The translations under genes were made by a program, and so were the position numbers. From an endosymbiont of Lamellibrachia barhami (lineage in GTDB: Bacteria > Pseudomonadota > Gammaproteobacteria > Chromatiales > Chromatiaceae), in the NCBI RefSeq assembly GCF_011947365.2, contig NZ_JAAVSH020000001.1:1179747-1228488 (forward strand): a stretch of 48,742 nt of DNA, in the 5' to 3' direction. The notes beneath the pieces are model-generated. The model made no database searches, was not told where the DNA came from, and worked only from the letters and a program-made list of their open reading frames with translations. The first letter of the stretch is position 1; the number at the start of each line of letters is the position of its first letter. Positions 34,223 to 43,004 of the stretch are shown here, one piece after another.

Positions 34223-34347
34223 TGTCTGTTCGGAAACGTCGTTTTTTTACCACGAAGCGCACGAAGGTAATTTATTGTTAATCAATCTTTTACCTTAGCG
34301 CTCTTCGCGTTCTTTGCGGTTAGATATGGGTTTCCGGACGAACACTA
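34220..34347. mobile_element. MITE-like element C
   Basis: A 128-base element with inverted ends TAGTGTCTGTTCGGAAAC and GTTTCCGGACGAACACTA. Its interior is nearly identical to element B at 9943, lacking about 55 bases. It starts at the last codon of gspB and provides that gene's TAG stop. No coding capacity. Confidence 0.75.
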
Positions 34348-34393
34348 TTTAGTAACTGGTCACGACCCCATGATAGTACAGAAAATACGGAAT

Positions 34394-34467
34394 CGTAGGA
34401 TGTGCTGAGCGTAGCGATGCGCATCTGTAGCGATTGATGCGGTTCGCTATACTCACCGCATCCTACA
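34394..34467. repeat. REP-like palindromic repeat, copy 2
   Basis: GTAGGATG at the left and CATCCTAC at the right bound an imperfect hairpin, with inner GATGCGGTTCG as in copy 1 (403-475). The arms have diverged more than in copy 1. The rest of 34348-34690 shows no gene. Confidence 0.65.
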
Positions 34468-34690
34468 CGTATTCTCAGCATTCACCATGCCAGAATAGAT
34501 ACGGCAAGAGATTGATTTACCATAACAATTTCTTTCTGTACTTCACCAGATGAAGACGCCACTAATATTGAATATTTCAGGCTCCTGACCACTTGATCCT
34601 GGAGGTCTGACGGACTGCCATTTCTTGCCTAATTCAGGATTTGGGTCCATGTTAAATCCTCTGTCTATTGAAAATCGGATAACTTATGCC

Positions 34691-35350
34691 ATGACGCAAA
34701 TCCTTTTAGTGGAAGATGATGAACTCCTTGGTGACGGTATTAGTAAGGTTCTCTCTCGGCGGGGTGATCAGCTGGAATGGGTTCGTGATGGACGCTCTGC
34801 GCTCACTGCGATATCGGAGAGGGAGCCGGATCTGGTGCTGCTCGATATCAATCTTCCCGATATCTCAGGCTTCGACGTTCTGAAAGCCATTCGGTCAGCG
34901 GAAAATGATGTGCCGATACTGGTTCTTACCGCTCGTAGTAGCGTCTCCAACCGGGTGTTTGCACTCGACAACGGTGCTGACGACTACCTGGTAAAACCTT
35001 TTGATATCGAGGAGTTGTGTGCCCGTGTCCGTGCGCTGCGACGCCGCTCTGCCAGTCAGAACGAAGGTCGGTTGCGTTGCGGAGAACTGGTGATGGATAC
35101 ATTGGCGCTGACTTTGTCTTTGGCGGGTGAACCCGTCAATCTATCGATACGGGAGTTTACCTTGCTGCGGACGCTTATGGAGAACCGTGGGAGAGTAATG
35201 TCGCGTCATCAGTTGGAAGAGGAACTCTATGGATGGGATGTAGAGGTGGCGAGTAACACCATCGAAGTCCATGTTCACAACCTTCGCAAGAAGTTGACCA
35301 GCTGCATTATTCGTACGGTGCGTGGCGTCGGCTACATTATCGAAAAATGA
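34691..35350 (+). CDS. OmpR/QseB-type response regulator
   Basis: A 219-residue regulator from the ATG at 34691 (MTQILLVEDD). Receiver residues are intact: acidic Glu8-Asp10, phospho-acceptor Asp52 in LVLLDINLPD, VLTARSS and the Lys in DDYLVKPFD. The winged helix DNA-binding domain covers about 125-219 (LSIREFTLLRTLMENRGRVMSRHQLEEELY, NTIEVHVHNLRKKL, IRTVRGVGYII), the QseB/PmrA type. The frame is open further upstream to 34625, but that extension looks unlike the family. Four-base overlap with the kinase gene. A CTTAAG-N5-CTTAAG site downstream at 36733 is a plausible target. Confidence 0.93.
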   Translation: MTQILLVEDDELLGDGISKVLSRRGDQLEWVRDGRSALTAISEREPDLVLLDINLPDISGFDVLKAIRSAENDVPILVLTARSSVSNRVFALDNGADDYLVKPFDIEELCARVRALRRRSASQNEGRLRCGELVMDTLALTLSLAGEPVNLSIREFTLLRTLMENRGRVMSRHQLEEELYGWDVEVASNTIEVHVHNLRKKLTSCIIRTVRGVGYIIEK

Positions 35351-36693
35351 AACAATCTTTACGATTTCGTCTGCTCTTCTTTGTCCTGACCAGTTTTATC
35401 ATTGGTTGGTTGACGATTTCCGGGTTTACCTGGTGGCGCGCTACGGCTGAGGCTGATGCCCTGTTTGATGAACAGCTTTTTCAACTTGCCACCTTGCTGG
35501 CTGTTGTGACTTCACATGAGGCGGAAGAGCAGGATCTCGACGAGTTTGCGGAGGATCTGCAGGTAAATGGTTATAGCGATCCGCCAGTGTTCCAGGTGTG
35601 GTCCTCCGATGGCCTACTGCTGGTACACGGCCCAAATGCCCCCAGACAACCCTTATCACTCAATCTCGAAACTGGGTACAGCAATGTGGTGATGAGAGGG
35701 CATCAATGGCGTGTTTATACTCGTTATACAAGTGATAAAAAACATCGAATCCAGGTGGCGCAGGAGAGCGCCAGTCGGGAAGTCAGAATGCTCGGTTTTG
35801 TTGTGAATATCTTATCCCCCTTGCTGCTGGCGCTACCGATGATTGGGATACTTTGGTGGGTTGTCGTACGGGCATTGAATCCCTTGGATAGGCTGGTTCA
35901 TCAAATTGGCGCGCGTAGTGCCACCAATCTTGAAGCAATCGACACTACGATAGCGCCGGCTGAAGCGAAGGTGTTGGTGGATGCTATCAACGATCTGTTC
36001 CAGAAGCTGCAATCTTCCATCAACCGCTACAACCAGTTTACCGCCGATGCCGCCCATGAACTACGAACCCCACTCGCGGGTTCGGTCGTTCAAATCCATG
36101 CGGCACTTGAAAGCAGCGATGAAAGTGAACGGAAACATTCGTTGAATCAGGCATTGAAAGGTCTGTCAAAACTCCATCGTCTGGTGGAGCAGTTGCTGGT
36201 GTTCTCTCGCATGGAGCCGGAAGTGGCGATGTTGGAGTTTGCCCCCCTGGATTTGAAGGAGCTGTCGGTTGAGGTAGTATCGGAATGTGCTCCTGGCTAC
36301 CTTGAAAGGGACGTTACCCTGGAACTGGAGGCTCCACATCCGGTAAAACTCAAGGGTAATTGGGAGTTGCTTGCCGTTGCCTTGCGAAATCTATTGGATA
36401 ATGCGGTCCGGGTTACCCCTGCTGGCGGAGTGATCAAGGTTAGTCTTCTGGCCGATGATGATTTTGTCTCCCTTGTGGTAATCGATGCCGGGCCGGGTAT
36501 TACGGACCAGAACAAGGCATTGGTTTTCGGGCGGTTTCACCGCCTCCTTGGGACCATTGGTCAGGGGAGTGGCCTTGGCTTGTCGATCGTTCACAGTGCG
36601 GTGCGACTGCATGGTGGCACAGTCATGTTGGAAGATGGTGAAGATGGAAAAGGTCTCCGGGTTGTGATTAAAATTCCTATTGGAAACGCCTAG
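35347..36693 (+). CDS. QseC-type sensor histidine kinase
   Basis: A 448-residue membrane kinase: TM1 at about 8-30, a periplasmic sensor of about 115 residues (2CSK_N-like, FDEQLFQLATLLAVV), TM2 at about 153-174, HAMP-like linker, HisKA domain with FTADAAHELRTPLAG (His237), and an ATPase domain with LRNLLDNAVRVTP, DAGPGI and GQGSGLGLSIV. All catalytic boxes are present, unlike in the kinase at 18826. It should phosphorylate the regulator encoded just upstream. The sensed signal is unknown; QseC-like kinases respond to varied signals including metals. Confidence 0.93.
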   Translation: MKQSLRFRLLFFVLTSFIIGWLTISGFTWWRATAEADALFDEQLFQLATLLAVVTSHEAEEQDLDEFAEDLQVNGYSDPPVFQVWSSDGLLLVHGPNAPRQPLSLNLETGYSNVVMRGHQWRVYTRYTSDKKHRIQVAQESASREVRMLGFVVNILSPLLLALPMIGILWWVVVRALNPLDRLVHQIGARSATNLEAIDTTIAPAEAKVLVDAINDLFQKLQSSINRYNQFTADAAHELRTPLAGSVVQIHAALESSDESERKHSLNQALKGLSKLHRLVEQLLVFSRMEPEVAMLEFAPLDLKELSVEVVSECAPGYLERDVTLELEAPHPVKLKGNWELLAVALRNLLDNAVRVTPAGGVIKVSLLADDDFVSLVVIDAGPGITDQNKALVFGRFHRLLGTIGQGSGLGLSIVHSAVRLHGGTVMLEDGEDGKGLRVVIKIPIGNA

Positions 36694-36732
36694 CCGTCCT
36701 GGCTGTAAAAAATGTGAAATAATTCCCAAATC

Positions 36733-36765
36733 CTTAAGCAATCCTTAAGATTTACTGGCTATCTT
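36733..36765 (+). promoter_or_regulatory. PmrA/QseB-like box and promoter for the cytochrome gene
   Basis: CTTAAG at 36733-36738 and again at 36744-36749 are separated by five bases, the spacing of PmrA/QseB-family binding sites (direct repeats one helical turn apart). A possible -10 element TATCTT lies at 36760-36765. The downstream ATG with a ribosome binding site is at 36835. Regulation by the regulator at 34691 is inferred. Confidence 0.6.
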
Positions 36766-36834
36766 GGTATGCAGAGCCTGCGGTCGATCTCAGCGACCGA
36801 AGGCGCCGACACATACCAGTGGGGAATAGCCAAT

Positions 36835-39420
36835 ATGTTTACTGACTACGTGCGAGTTCTAATTAGCGCCGGAGTTGTCTTGTGTATTTCACTACCGGGG
36901 ATCTCCTCGGCAGGTAGTGACAGATTCAAAATCGAGGAAGCCAAATGGGATAGTGAAAAATCCCGCCTGAAGGTAAAAGGCAAAGGCATGGAGGACAAAA
37001 CAGTCACCCTGATGTATGCATTCGACCAGACCGTGATCAACAGCAAGACTATCGATGACGACGAATGGAAATTCAAAGAGTACGATCTGGCGGTGGTTCC
37101 CTGCAGTGTGCGGGCTGTTCAATCAGATGGGAAGGTTGCCGAGAAACGCGTCAAACACGCCCCCGCTGATTGCGATACGGGTGATACTGGTGGCGGAACG
37201 CCTCCTCCTGTTGTGATACCTCCACCGGTTGGGACGGAGGTCTCGATCAACTCCACCAGCCAGAATGGAACTCCCGGCATTCCGGTAGCCGAACAGCCCT
37301 TGGTCAATCAGGCTGGCTACAAGATCTTCGCCATCAATGATCTGGGAATGCACTGTGGCGACCTGGATACCCGTGTATCCAGTATTCTGCCTCCCTTCAA
37401 CGTACTGCATGCAACAGTTATCCAACAAGGCAATGACCCAAAGGTCATGCTGCCTGCTGATGGCGTTAGTGTGGTCTATTCGGCAGCTTCAAACCCGTTT
37501 GATCCTATCCTTAGCGGTATTAACTCAGCCGGTTCAGGTCCTGTATCTTCCAGCATGCTGCCTGATGGCAGTGTATTTAAAACCAACTTCTGGGACGGCG
37601 CGCGAGCGGCTTACGATGCCTTCTACCCATCGGGGATCCTGCCGGCCTTCTATCCGCCAGGCGCCAACATCCTGGATTTGGGTCTGCCCATGCCGAACGT
37701 GGAGCAGCTCTATCTGGGTGACGGAAACCTGACTGCGGATCAACAGTCCATGTCCGGTCGCCATGCACCTTATACGGACAACCTCACCGAGCTGTTCGAA
37801 GCCTTTGTGATAGATCAACCCTTCTTTACCAACCCAGCGTTTAAATTTGGTTATGTAAAGGAGGGGGTGAACTGGTATGAAGCGCCAGGCATACCTATGA
37901 CCGCCTATGATGATTTTGGCCGTGAGAATCCCTGGCCACTGCTTCGGGTTCAGGCGATCGATGCAGGCGGAACCGTTCTGGCATCCAACGACACGGTTGT
38001 TCCAATCTCCGGTGAGGCCAATTGCGGCATCTGCCACAACGCGCAGGTCGATGGCGGCAACGGTGAAGCCACAAAAAATCTCGTTGGTGAACCGGTCACA
38101 GTGCTCGACGATCCACTACTGGATGAAGTCCCCCTGGATGTCAGCCTGGAGTATGCCGCAGATCTCAACCTTGTACGTCTGCATGACCAGAAACATGGCA
38201 CCGACCTGGAGAACTCCCAGCCGGTGGTCTGCCAAACTTGCCACTACACTCCGGCACTTGATCTGGCACAGTTGGGTCCGCTGGGACCTGAGAATGACGG
38301 ACCACTCGTACTCAACGGCGTACACATATCGGATTCCCTGGCCAACGGACGTGATCAGATCAAACACAAATCCATGTCTAATGTGATGCACAGCCACCAT
38401 GGTAGCGTTACCGATGCCAACGGCGACAAACTGTTCCCCGATATGCCGCCAGCCATCAAGAACGATCTTGGCATAGTCGAGAACTTCCAACAGCGCCGGG
38501 ATGCCCTGGAAGCTACCTGTTACCAGTGTCACCCTGGCCGACGCACCGACTGCCTGCGCGGTGCCATGTCCAATGGCGGCATGCTCTGTCAGGACTGCCA
38601 CGGCAACATGGAACAGGTGGGTAATGACTTCACCCGAGGTGTCTCTCCCGCTACACCGGGTGAGTTCGAGTTGGGTGGTGGTTTCTATAAGACACCGGAG
38701 CTGACTGCAGATGTTGTAGGCAAAAACCAGCCACGTGTTCCCTGGGCCAACGAACCCGGTTGCGGCTCCTGCCATACCGGCGATGCCATGGATAGTCTGT
38801 CAGGTGCTGCCGGCACGGTGGTCAACAATGTTGATGCCGATGCGAATGTGGACGGTATCCGTCTGTTCCAGGCCTTCCGCAGCGACGACACCAAAGCCAC
38901 CCCGATTGTTCCCAGCAACAAGCGATTTGCTGAGAATGTGATCGAGGCGAACAATCCCGCAGTGTCTGGGCCTGATGATCCCCGTATCGGTAACCCGATG
39001 CTTTACCGGGTCAGCACCGGCCACGAAGGTATCTTCTGCGAAGCCTGCCACGGCGCCACTCATGGTATCTGGCCGAACAAGAATCCAGATGCCAACGACA
39101 ATGTCGCCGCCGTTCAGTTGCAGGGACACACCGGCACCATCTCTGAATGCAGCACCTGCCACACGGGTGATTTGGGCAACACTCTGGAAGGTCCTCATGG
39201 CATGCACCCGGTTGGAGATACTTCGTTCTCTGATGGCGGACATGAGGACATGGCCGAGAACAATCCCGATGCCTGCCGTGCCTGTCATGGTGTGAACGGC
39301 GAGGGAACGGTACTCGCCCGCGCAGCGACAGACCGCACCCTGTCCAACGAGGGCAAGTCGATCACACTCACCAAAGGAGAGCCGGTGACCTGTACGCACT
39401 GCCATGAAAATGAACTGTAA
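36835..39420 (+). CDS. Secreted nine-heme c-type cytochrome
   Basis: An 861-residue exported protein. From the ATG at 36835 (GGGGAA upstream) a signal peptide MFTDYVRVLISAGVVLCISL ends near GISSAG; the frame is open back to 36769 but that start would lie at the predicted transcription start. An Ig-like beta domain (about 25-110), a Pro-rich linker (GGGTPPPVVIPPPVG) and a segment with NDLGMHCGDLDTR and LPPFNVLHATV follow. Nine CxxCH heme sites come next at about residues 397, 466, 562, 585, 643, 735, 772, 814 and 853. The protein should carry electrons in the periplasm or at the cell surface. No membrane segment is seen. It heads the redox cluster and is followed by a terminator at 39457. Confidence 0.9.
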   Translation: MFTDYVRVLISAGVVLCISLPGISSAGSDRFKIEEAKWDSEKSRLKVKGKGMEDKTVTLMYAFDQTVINSKTIDDDEWKFKEYDLAVVPCSVRAVQSDGKVAEKRVKHAPADCDTGDTGGGTPPPVVIPPPVGTEVSINSTSQNGTPGIPVAEQPLVNQAGYKIFAINDLGMHCGDLDTRVSSILPPFNVLHATVIQQGNDPKVMLPADGVSVVYSAASNPFDPILSGINSAGSGPVSSSMLPDGSVFKTNFWDGARAAYDAFYPSGILPAFYPPGANILDLGLPMPNVEQLYLGDGNLTADQQSMSGRHAPYTDNLTELFEAFVIDQPFFTNPAFKFGYVKEGVNWYEAPGIPMTAYDDFGRENPWPLLRVQAIDAGGTVLASNDTVVPISGEANCGICHNAQVDGGNGEATKNLVGEPVTVLDDPLLDEVPLDVSLEYAADLNLVRLHDQKHGTDLENSQPVVCQTCHYTPALDLAQLGPLGPENDGPLVLNGVHISDSLANGRDQIKHKSMSNVMHSHHGSVTDANGDKLFPDMPPAIKNDLGIVENFQQRRDALEATCYQCHPGRRTDCLRGAMSNGGMLCQDCHGNMEQVGNDFTRGVSPATPGEFELGGGFYKTPELTADVVGKNQPRVPWANEPGCGSCHTGDAMDSLSGAAGTVVNNVDADANVDGIRLFQAFRSDDTKATPIVPSNKRFAENVIEANNPAVSGPDDPRIGNPMLYRVSTGHEGIFCEACHGATHGIWPNKNPDANDNVAAVQLQGHTGTISECSTCHTGDLGNTLEGPHGMHPVGDTSFSDGGHEDMAENNPDACRACHGVNGEGTVLARAATDRTLSNEGKSITLTKGEPVTCTHCHENEL

Positions 39421-39456
39421 TAAATAAACAGTTTCTCCAAACCTATCCCCTTTACC

Positions 39457-39485
39457 CGCGCTGCTTTGCACGCGGGTTTTTCTTT
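39457..39485 (+). terminator. Rho-independent terminator after the cytochrome gene
   Basis: ACCCGCG at 39457-39463 pairs with CGCGGGT at 39474-39480, extended by an inner TGC/GCA pair around a TTT loop, and is followed by TTTTTCTTT. It closes the cytochrome transcript and makes an independent promoter for the next gene likely. Confidence 0.8.
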
Positions 39486-39875
39486 GGGCGCTGTTTTTTT
39501 TGTTAAAGTTCTCAGCCCTCCTGCCGTTATAGAAATAGTGGACTTTTGCCAATACCCGCACTTCTATCGATTCGACCCTACCACTCAAAGCTCCTGTTTT
39601 TATTGGGGTTTGGAGTGGAGGACTGTATTCCCTTCCGCCTATACCCCAGTAACAGGGTAGGGGTTCACCTGCCTACCACCTGCATTTTTTCCTGCTTTTA
39701 ACTGGGGCATTACGCCGCCTGTCATTTCTTAGTTCTGCCGGTAGCCACCGGGACTCGATCAGCCTAAATTTTCCATCGTAGTCAAACAAATTTCTTTTTT
39801 TACGGGAAATGCGTCGTTACGGCGTGGGGAATGATCCTGCTTTCAGGGTCTTTCATAGCTCGGAGAGTGAAAGTT
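39486..39875. other. Long leader region before the giant gene
   Basis: About 390 bases without a gene. An imperfect hairpin is seen around 39580-39620 (CCACTC with GAGTGG) and a smaller GGTAGG/CCTACC pair around 39655-39680. A promoter for the next gene must lie here; none stands out. Confidence 0.45.
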
Positions 39876-42800
39876 ATGAACAAAAAAATGAGAAAAGGCA
39901 AAACAGGGGTTTTTAACTTCGCCATTGCCTTGTCTATGTTGGCCGTTTCGGCGGCCCATTCAGGGCAAGTCACACTAAATGTGCAGGATCAAAACGGAGC
40001 CCCTGTGAATGGCTTCCGTTGGTTGATTCAGGAAGATACAACCTACACGGTAACGCCTGATGTCAGTACTGGCGATATGCTCTCGCTGGGCTTTCATCGC
40101 AGTAACCATCCACCAGCGATCAATTCGGTGACTGGTGCGGGGTTGAGCGGTTACACTGACACCGCCCAGGCCGTGGTTGCGGATGTTGAGGACAATAAGA
40201 GCTATTATATCTCTGTCCTTCCGTTCTCCGGACACAGCCTCTCAGGTGGTTCAGTCGCTATTGATGCCACAGGCACGGATCAGCAGACCGTCACTGTTAC
40301 GGTTCAGCAGCAGCCGATTCCCACCGCGCAGATTTCGTTCTATCTTTTCCACGACCACTACCCGGTCAACGGCAACCCCGATCTGCCCCAGGAGATTAAT
40401 CCTCCGCTAGGGAATGCGGGCCATGTGGACTGGAGCGGCTTCTCGCTCTTCCTGGAAGAGCCAGCCGGTAAGTATGGTCAAAATGGCGGTCAGCTCATCC
40501 AGGATGCATTCGCTAACCCGTTGGGTACGACCTATGATCGGACCTGCGATATCAACGGGAACCCGGATCTCAATCCGCTGACCAACTTTGTCTGCATGAC
40601 GGGTGGCGCACCTGTGGTGGCTACGCTGGGTGACGGTACCATGCACCCCGATCAGGACGGCTTCCTCACGGTGAAGAATCTGGCGCCGGGCAAGTACGGC
40701 ACCATCCTGATTCCGCCAACTGGATCCAATTGGCAGCAGACCACCACCATTGAGGGCACCAAGGTTATCGACGCCTGGGTCAAGGCCAACGAGCCGCCGC
40801 TGTTCGTTGAATTTGGTCTGCCTGGTCCGCATGTCTTCGTGGGTTTTACCAAGGCGAGCAGTGAGTACGTGATAGGGCAAGCGGGTGGGTTCCCACCCCT
40901 GCAGCCGCCGCTACCTGGTGAACAGACCGCAAATATCATAGGTAAGGTGACTGATCAGCACATGTCACGTCCGCCTAATTTCACCTTTTTTAGTGGGCGC
41001 GATTTTCCGGCCTGCTGGGTGGCTTTGAACAGCATGGTTAACGGCGCTTTGGGCAAAGGTCTTTATGCTGCCCCCTGTGCTGCGGATTCAACCTTTGCGA
41101 TTCCTAATCTCGCGCCGGGCAGCTACCAGCTTGCGATATGGGACGCCAATATGACGGTGGTATTCGCCCAGACGGCGTTTTCTGTCGATACGACCGGTGG
41201 TACCTGTAACGGTGGTCTATCCTGTAATTTTGGTGATGTCTCCGTCTTCAACTGGTTTGGCCGTCTGAACACCGCTGTCTTCAGCGATTCCGATCAGGAT
41301 GGTTTCTGGGATGCGAATGAGGCGGGCATCGGCCCTGAGAGTCAGAGTGTCACCATCCGCTGGCGCGACGGCACCGTCTATCAGAGCTTCCCCACAGACA
41401 ACGGTGGCGAGGCGCCTTTCGATACGGTCTTCCCCTTCTTCCACTGGTTGGTGGCTGAAGCGAGTTTCACCAACAAGAAGGCGACCGGTGCCACCTTCGT
41501 GGTCGACGCCGGTGGTGCGGTCCTGCCCGATAATGGCTGGACCTACCCCTCCTTCGATCAACTCACTCCACAGACACAGTGTGCGGCCGGCGTCAGCTAT
41601 GATCCTGTCAGCGGTACCTGTCCTGCAGGGAGCGAAGAAAATAATCCGAATACCGGTAACAACCTTTCCCGTACCGAGACGGGTGTAGTGCTGACCCAGG
41701 CCTTCCAGCAATTTCTGGGTCAGACCAGCGTGATGCAGTTCGGCAAGGCCGACTACAAAACTTTTGAGTTCCCGAGCATTGCGAACGGCTTCACCACGAC
41801 TTTCGTGGGTGAAAACGGCGGCATCTCCGGTATGGTGCACTACGCGGTCACCCGCGCTGAGAATGATCCCCGGTTTACCGCTGTAGAGACCTGGGAGCCC
41901 GGTATTCCCCGGGTTCAGTTGAACCTCTACGCTGATGGCGACATCGACTGTTTTCCGTTGAATAATTTTCCTGCTGATTCTTGCGATATCGACTGGAATG
42001 GCGACGGTGTATTCGATGCAGACGACAACGTAATCGATGACGTTAATATGAACGGCCTGGTCGATCTGGCGGATGCAGACAACTATCCCCAGGGTAACTT
42101 CCCCGGTCCCGAGGACATCGACCGGAATGGCAATTCCACATTCGACCTGGGCGATGCGCTCAATGTGGGCTACTCCGACAGTTGGGATGACAGCCTGCCT
42201 ACAGGTTGCCAGGGTGAGTCGTTCACTTTCTTTACGGACCCGGCAGACCCGGCCACCGCTACGACCCCCGACTGCTACGATGGTCTGCGCAATTTTAACC
42301 AGATCCGTCCCGGTGTGTTTGACGGTGGTTGGGCCTTCGAAGGATATGACAATGGCTCTTTGCCGGTTGCAATCCAGACCAAGCTCAACGCCTTCTATGC
42401 CACTCCGGCTGTTGCCTCGGTTGGCTTCACAGGCATGCTGCCCGGTGACTATATCGTGGAGGCGAATACCCCTGCAGGTTATAAGCTCGTAAAGGAGGAG
42501 GATCGCAACATCGACTTTGGCGAAGTGTTCGTGCCTTCTGAACAGGCATTGGCAGTCACCTGTGTGGGCGACGATCATCTGGTACCGCAACACTTCTCCA
42601 TGCTGACCAAGGATGGCAGTGGTGATACGGCAATGTTGATCGATCCTGCAGTGAACGATCCGGCACCGTTTGCGGGTACGACGCGTCCGCTCTGCGATCG
42701 CAAGAAGATAGCACTCTCTTCCGGTCAGAATGCGGCTACCGAGTTTCATCTGTTCACCGATGTGCCGATCGCGGCCAACATCTCCGGTATGATTCTCAAC

Positions 42801-43004
42801 GATCTGGCCAACGAGTTCGATCGAAAGATACCGAACTTCGGCGAAGTTTACGCCGCCGTGGACGCCTGTCGCTTTCTACGGCTGGAACGGTGCTCCAGGT
42901 TAATCGGGTCTATGCCGATCAGTTTGAGGTCGCTATATGACCTGGTGGTTTCCCTCCACCTTCAGCGCCAATCTGCCGCAGCCCAGCAGTATGTCACCCA
43001 ATAA
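39876..43004 (+). CDS. Giant secreted repeat protein, 5' part (frame broken)
   Basis: From the ATG at 39876 (GGAGAG eight bases upstream) a signal peptide (MNKKMRKGKTGVFNFAIALS) is cut near AAHSGQ. Beta-rich repeats follow: SdrD_B/CNA_B-like units (LTVKNLAPGKYGTILIPP, FAIPNLAPGSYQLAIWD, GMLPGDYIVEANTPAGYKL). EF-hand-like calcium motifs appear as DSDQDGFWDANEAG, DWNGDGVFDADD, NMNGLVDLADAD and DRNGNSTFDLGDA (the last three at about residues 704-766). The frame is normal up to about 42845, where indels in the first copy of a 1.1 kb tandem repeat shift it. The last 50 residues are therefore not native, and the true protein most likely continues at 43501 into the ORF ending at 46836. Confidence 0.85.
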   Translation: MNKKMRKGKTGVFNFAIALSMLAVSAAHSGQVTLNVQDQNGAPVNGFRWLIQEDTTYTVTPDVSTGDMLSLGFHRSNHPPAINSVTGAGLSGYTDTAQAVVADVEDNKSYYISVLPFSGHSLSGGSVAIDATGTDQQTVTVTVQQQPIPTAQISFYLFHDHYPVNGNPDLPQEINPPLGNAGHVDWSGFSLFLEEPAGKYGQNGGQLIQDAFANPLGTTYDRTCDINGNPDLNPLTNFVCMTGGAPVVATLGDGTMHPDQDGFLTVKNLAPGKYGTILIPPTGSNWQQTTTIEGTKVIDAWVKANEPPLFVEFGLPGPHVFVGFTKASSEYVIGQAGGFPPLQPPLPGEQTANIIGKVTDQHMSRPPNFTFFSGRDFPACWVALNSMVNGALGKGLYAAPCAADSTFAIPNLAPGSYQLAIWDANMTVVFAQTAFSVDTTGGTCNGGLSCNFGDVSVFNWFGRLNTAVFSDSDQDGFWDANEAGIGPESQSVTIRWRDGTVYQSFPTDNGGEAPFDTVFPFFHWLVAEASFTNKKATGATFVVDAGGAVLPDNGWTYPSFDQLTPQTQCAAGVSYDPVSGTCPAGSEENNPNTGNNLSRTETGVVLTQAFQQFLGQTSVMQFGKADYKTFEFPSIANGFTTTFVGENGGISGMVHYAVTRAENDPRFTAVETWEPGIPRVQLNLYADGDIDCFPLNNFPADSCDIDWNGDGVFDADDNVIDDVNMNGLVDLADADNYPQGNFPGPEDIDRNGNSTFDLGDALNVGYSDSWDDSLPTGCQGESFTFFTDPADPATATTPDCYDGLRNFNQIRPGVFDGGWAFEGYDNGSLPVAIQTKLNAFYATPAVASVGFTGMLPGDYIVEANTPAGYKLVKEEDRNIDFGEVFVPSEQALAVTCVGDDHLVPQHFSMLTKDGSGDTAMLIDPAVNDPAPFAGTTRPLCDRKKIALSSGQNAATEFHLFTDVPIAANISGMILNDLANEFDRKIPNFGEVYAAVDACRFLRLERCSRLIGSMPISLRSLYDLVVSLHLQRQSAAAQQYVTQ

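Noticed and set aside
41217-42749. 510-residue minus-strand open frame
   Set aside because: It is antisense to the giant gene, in a region whose plus-strand product has clear repeats and EF-hand motifs; the minus product has no family features.
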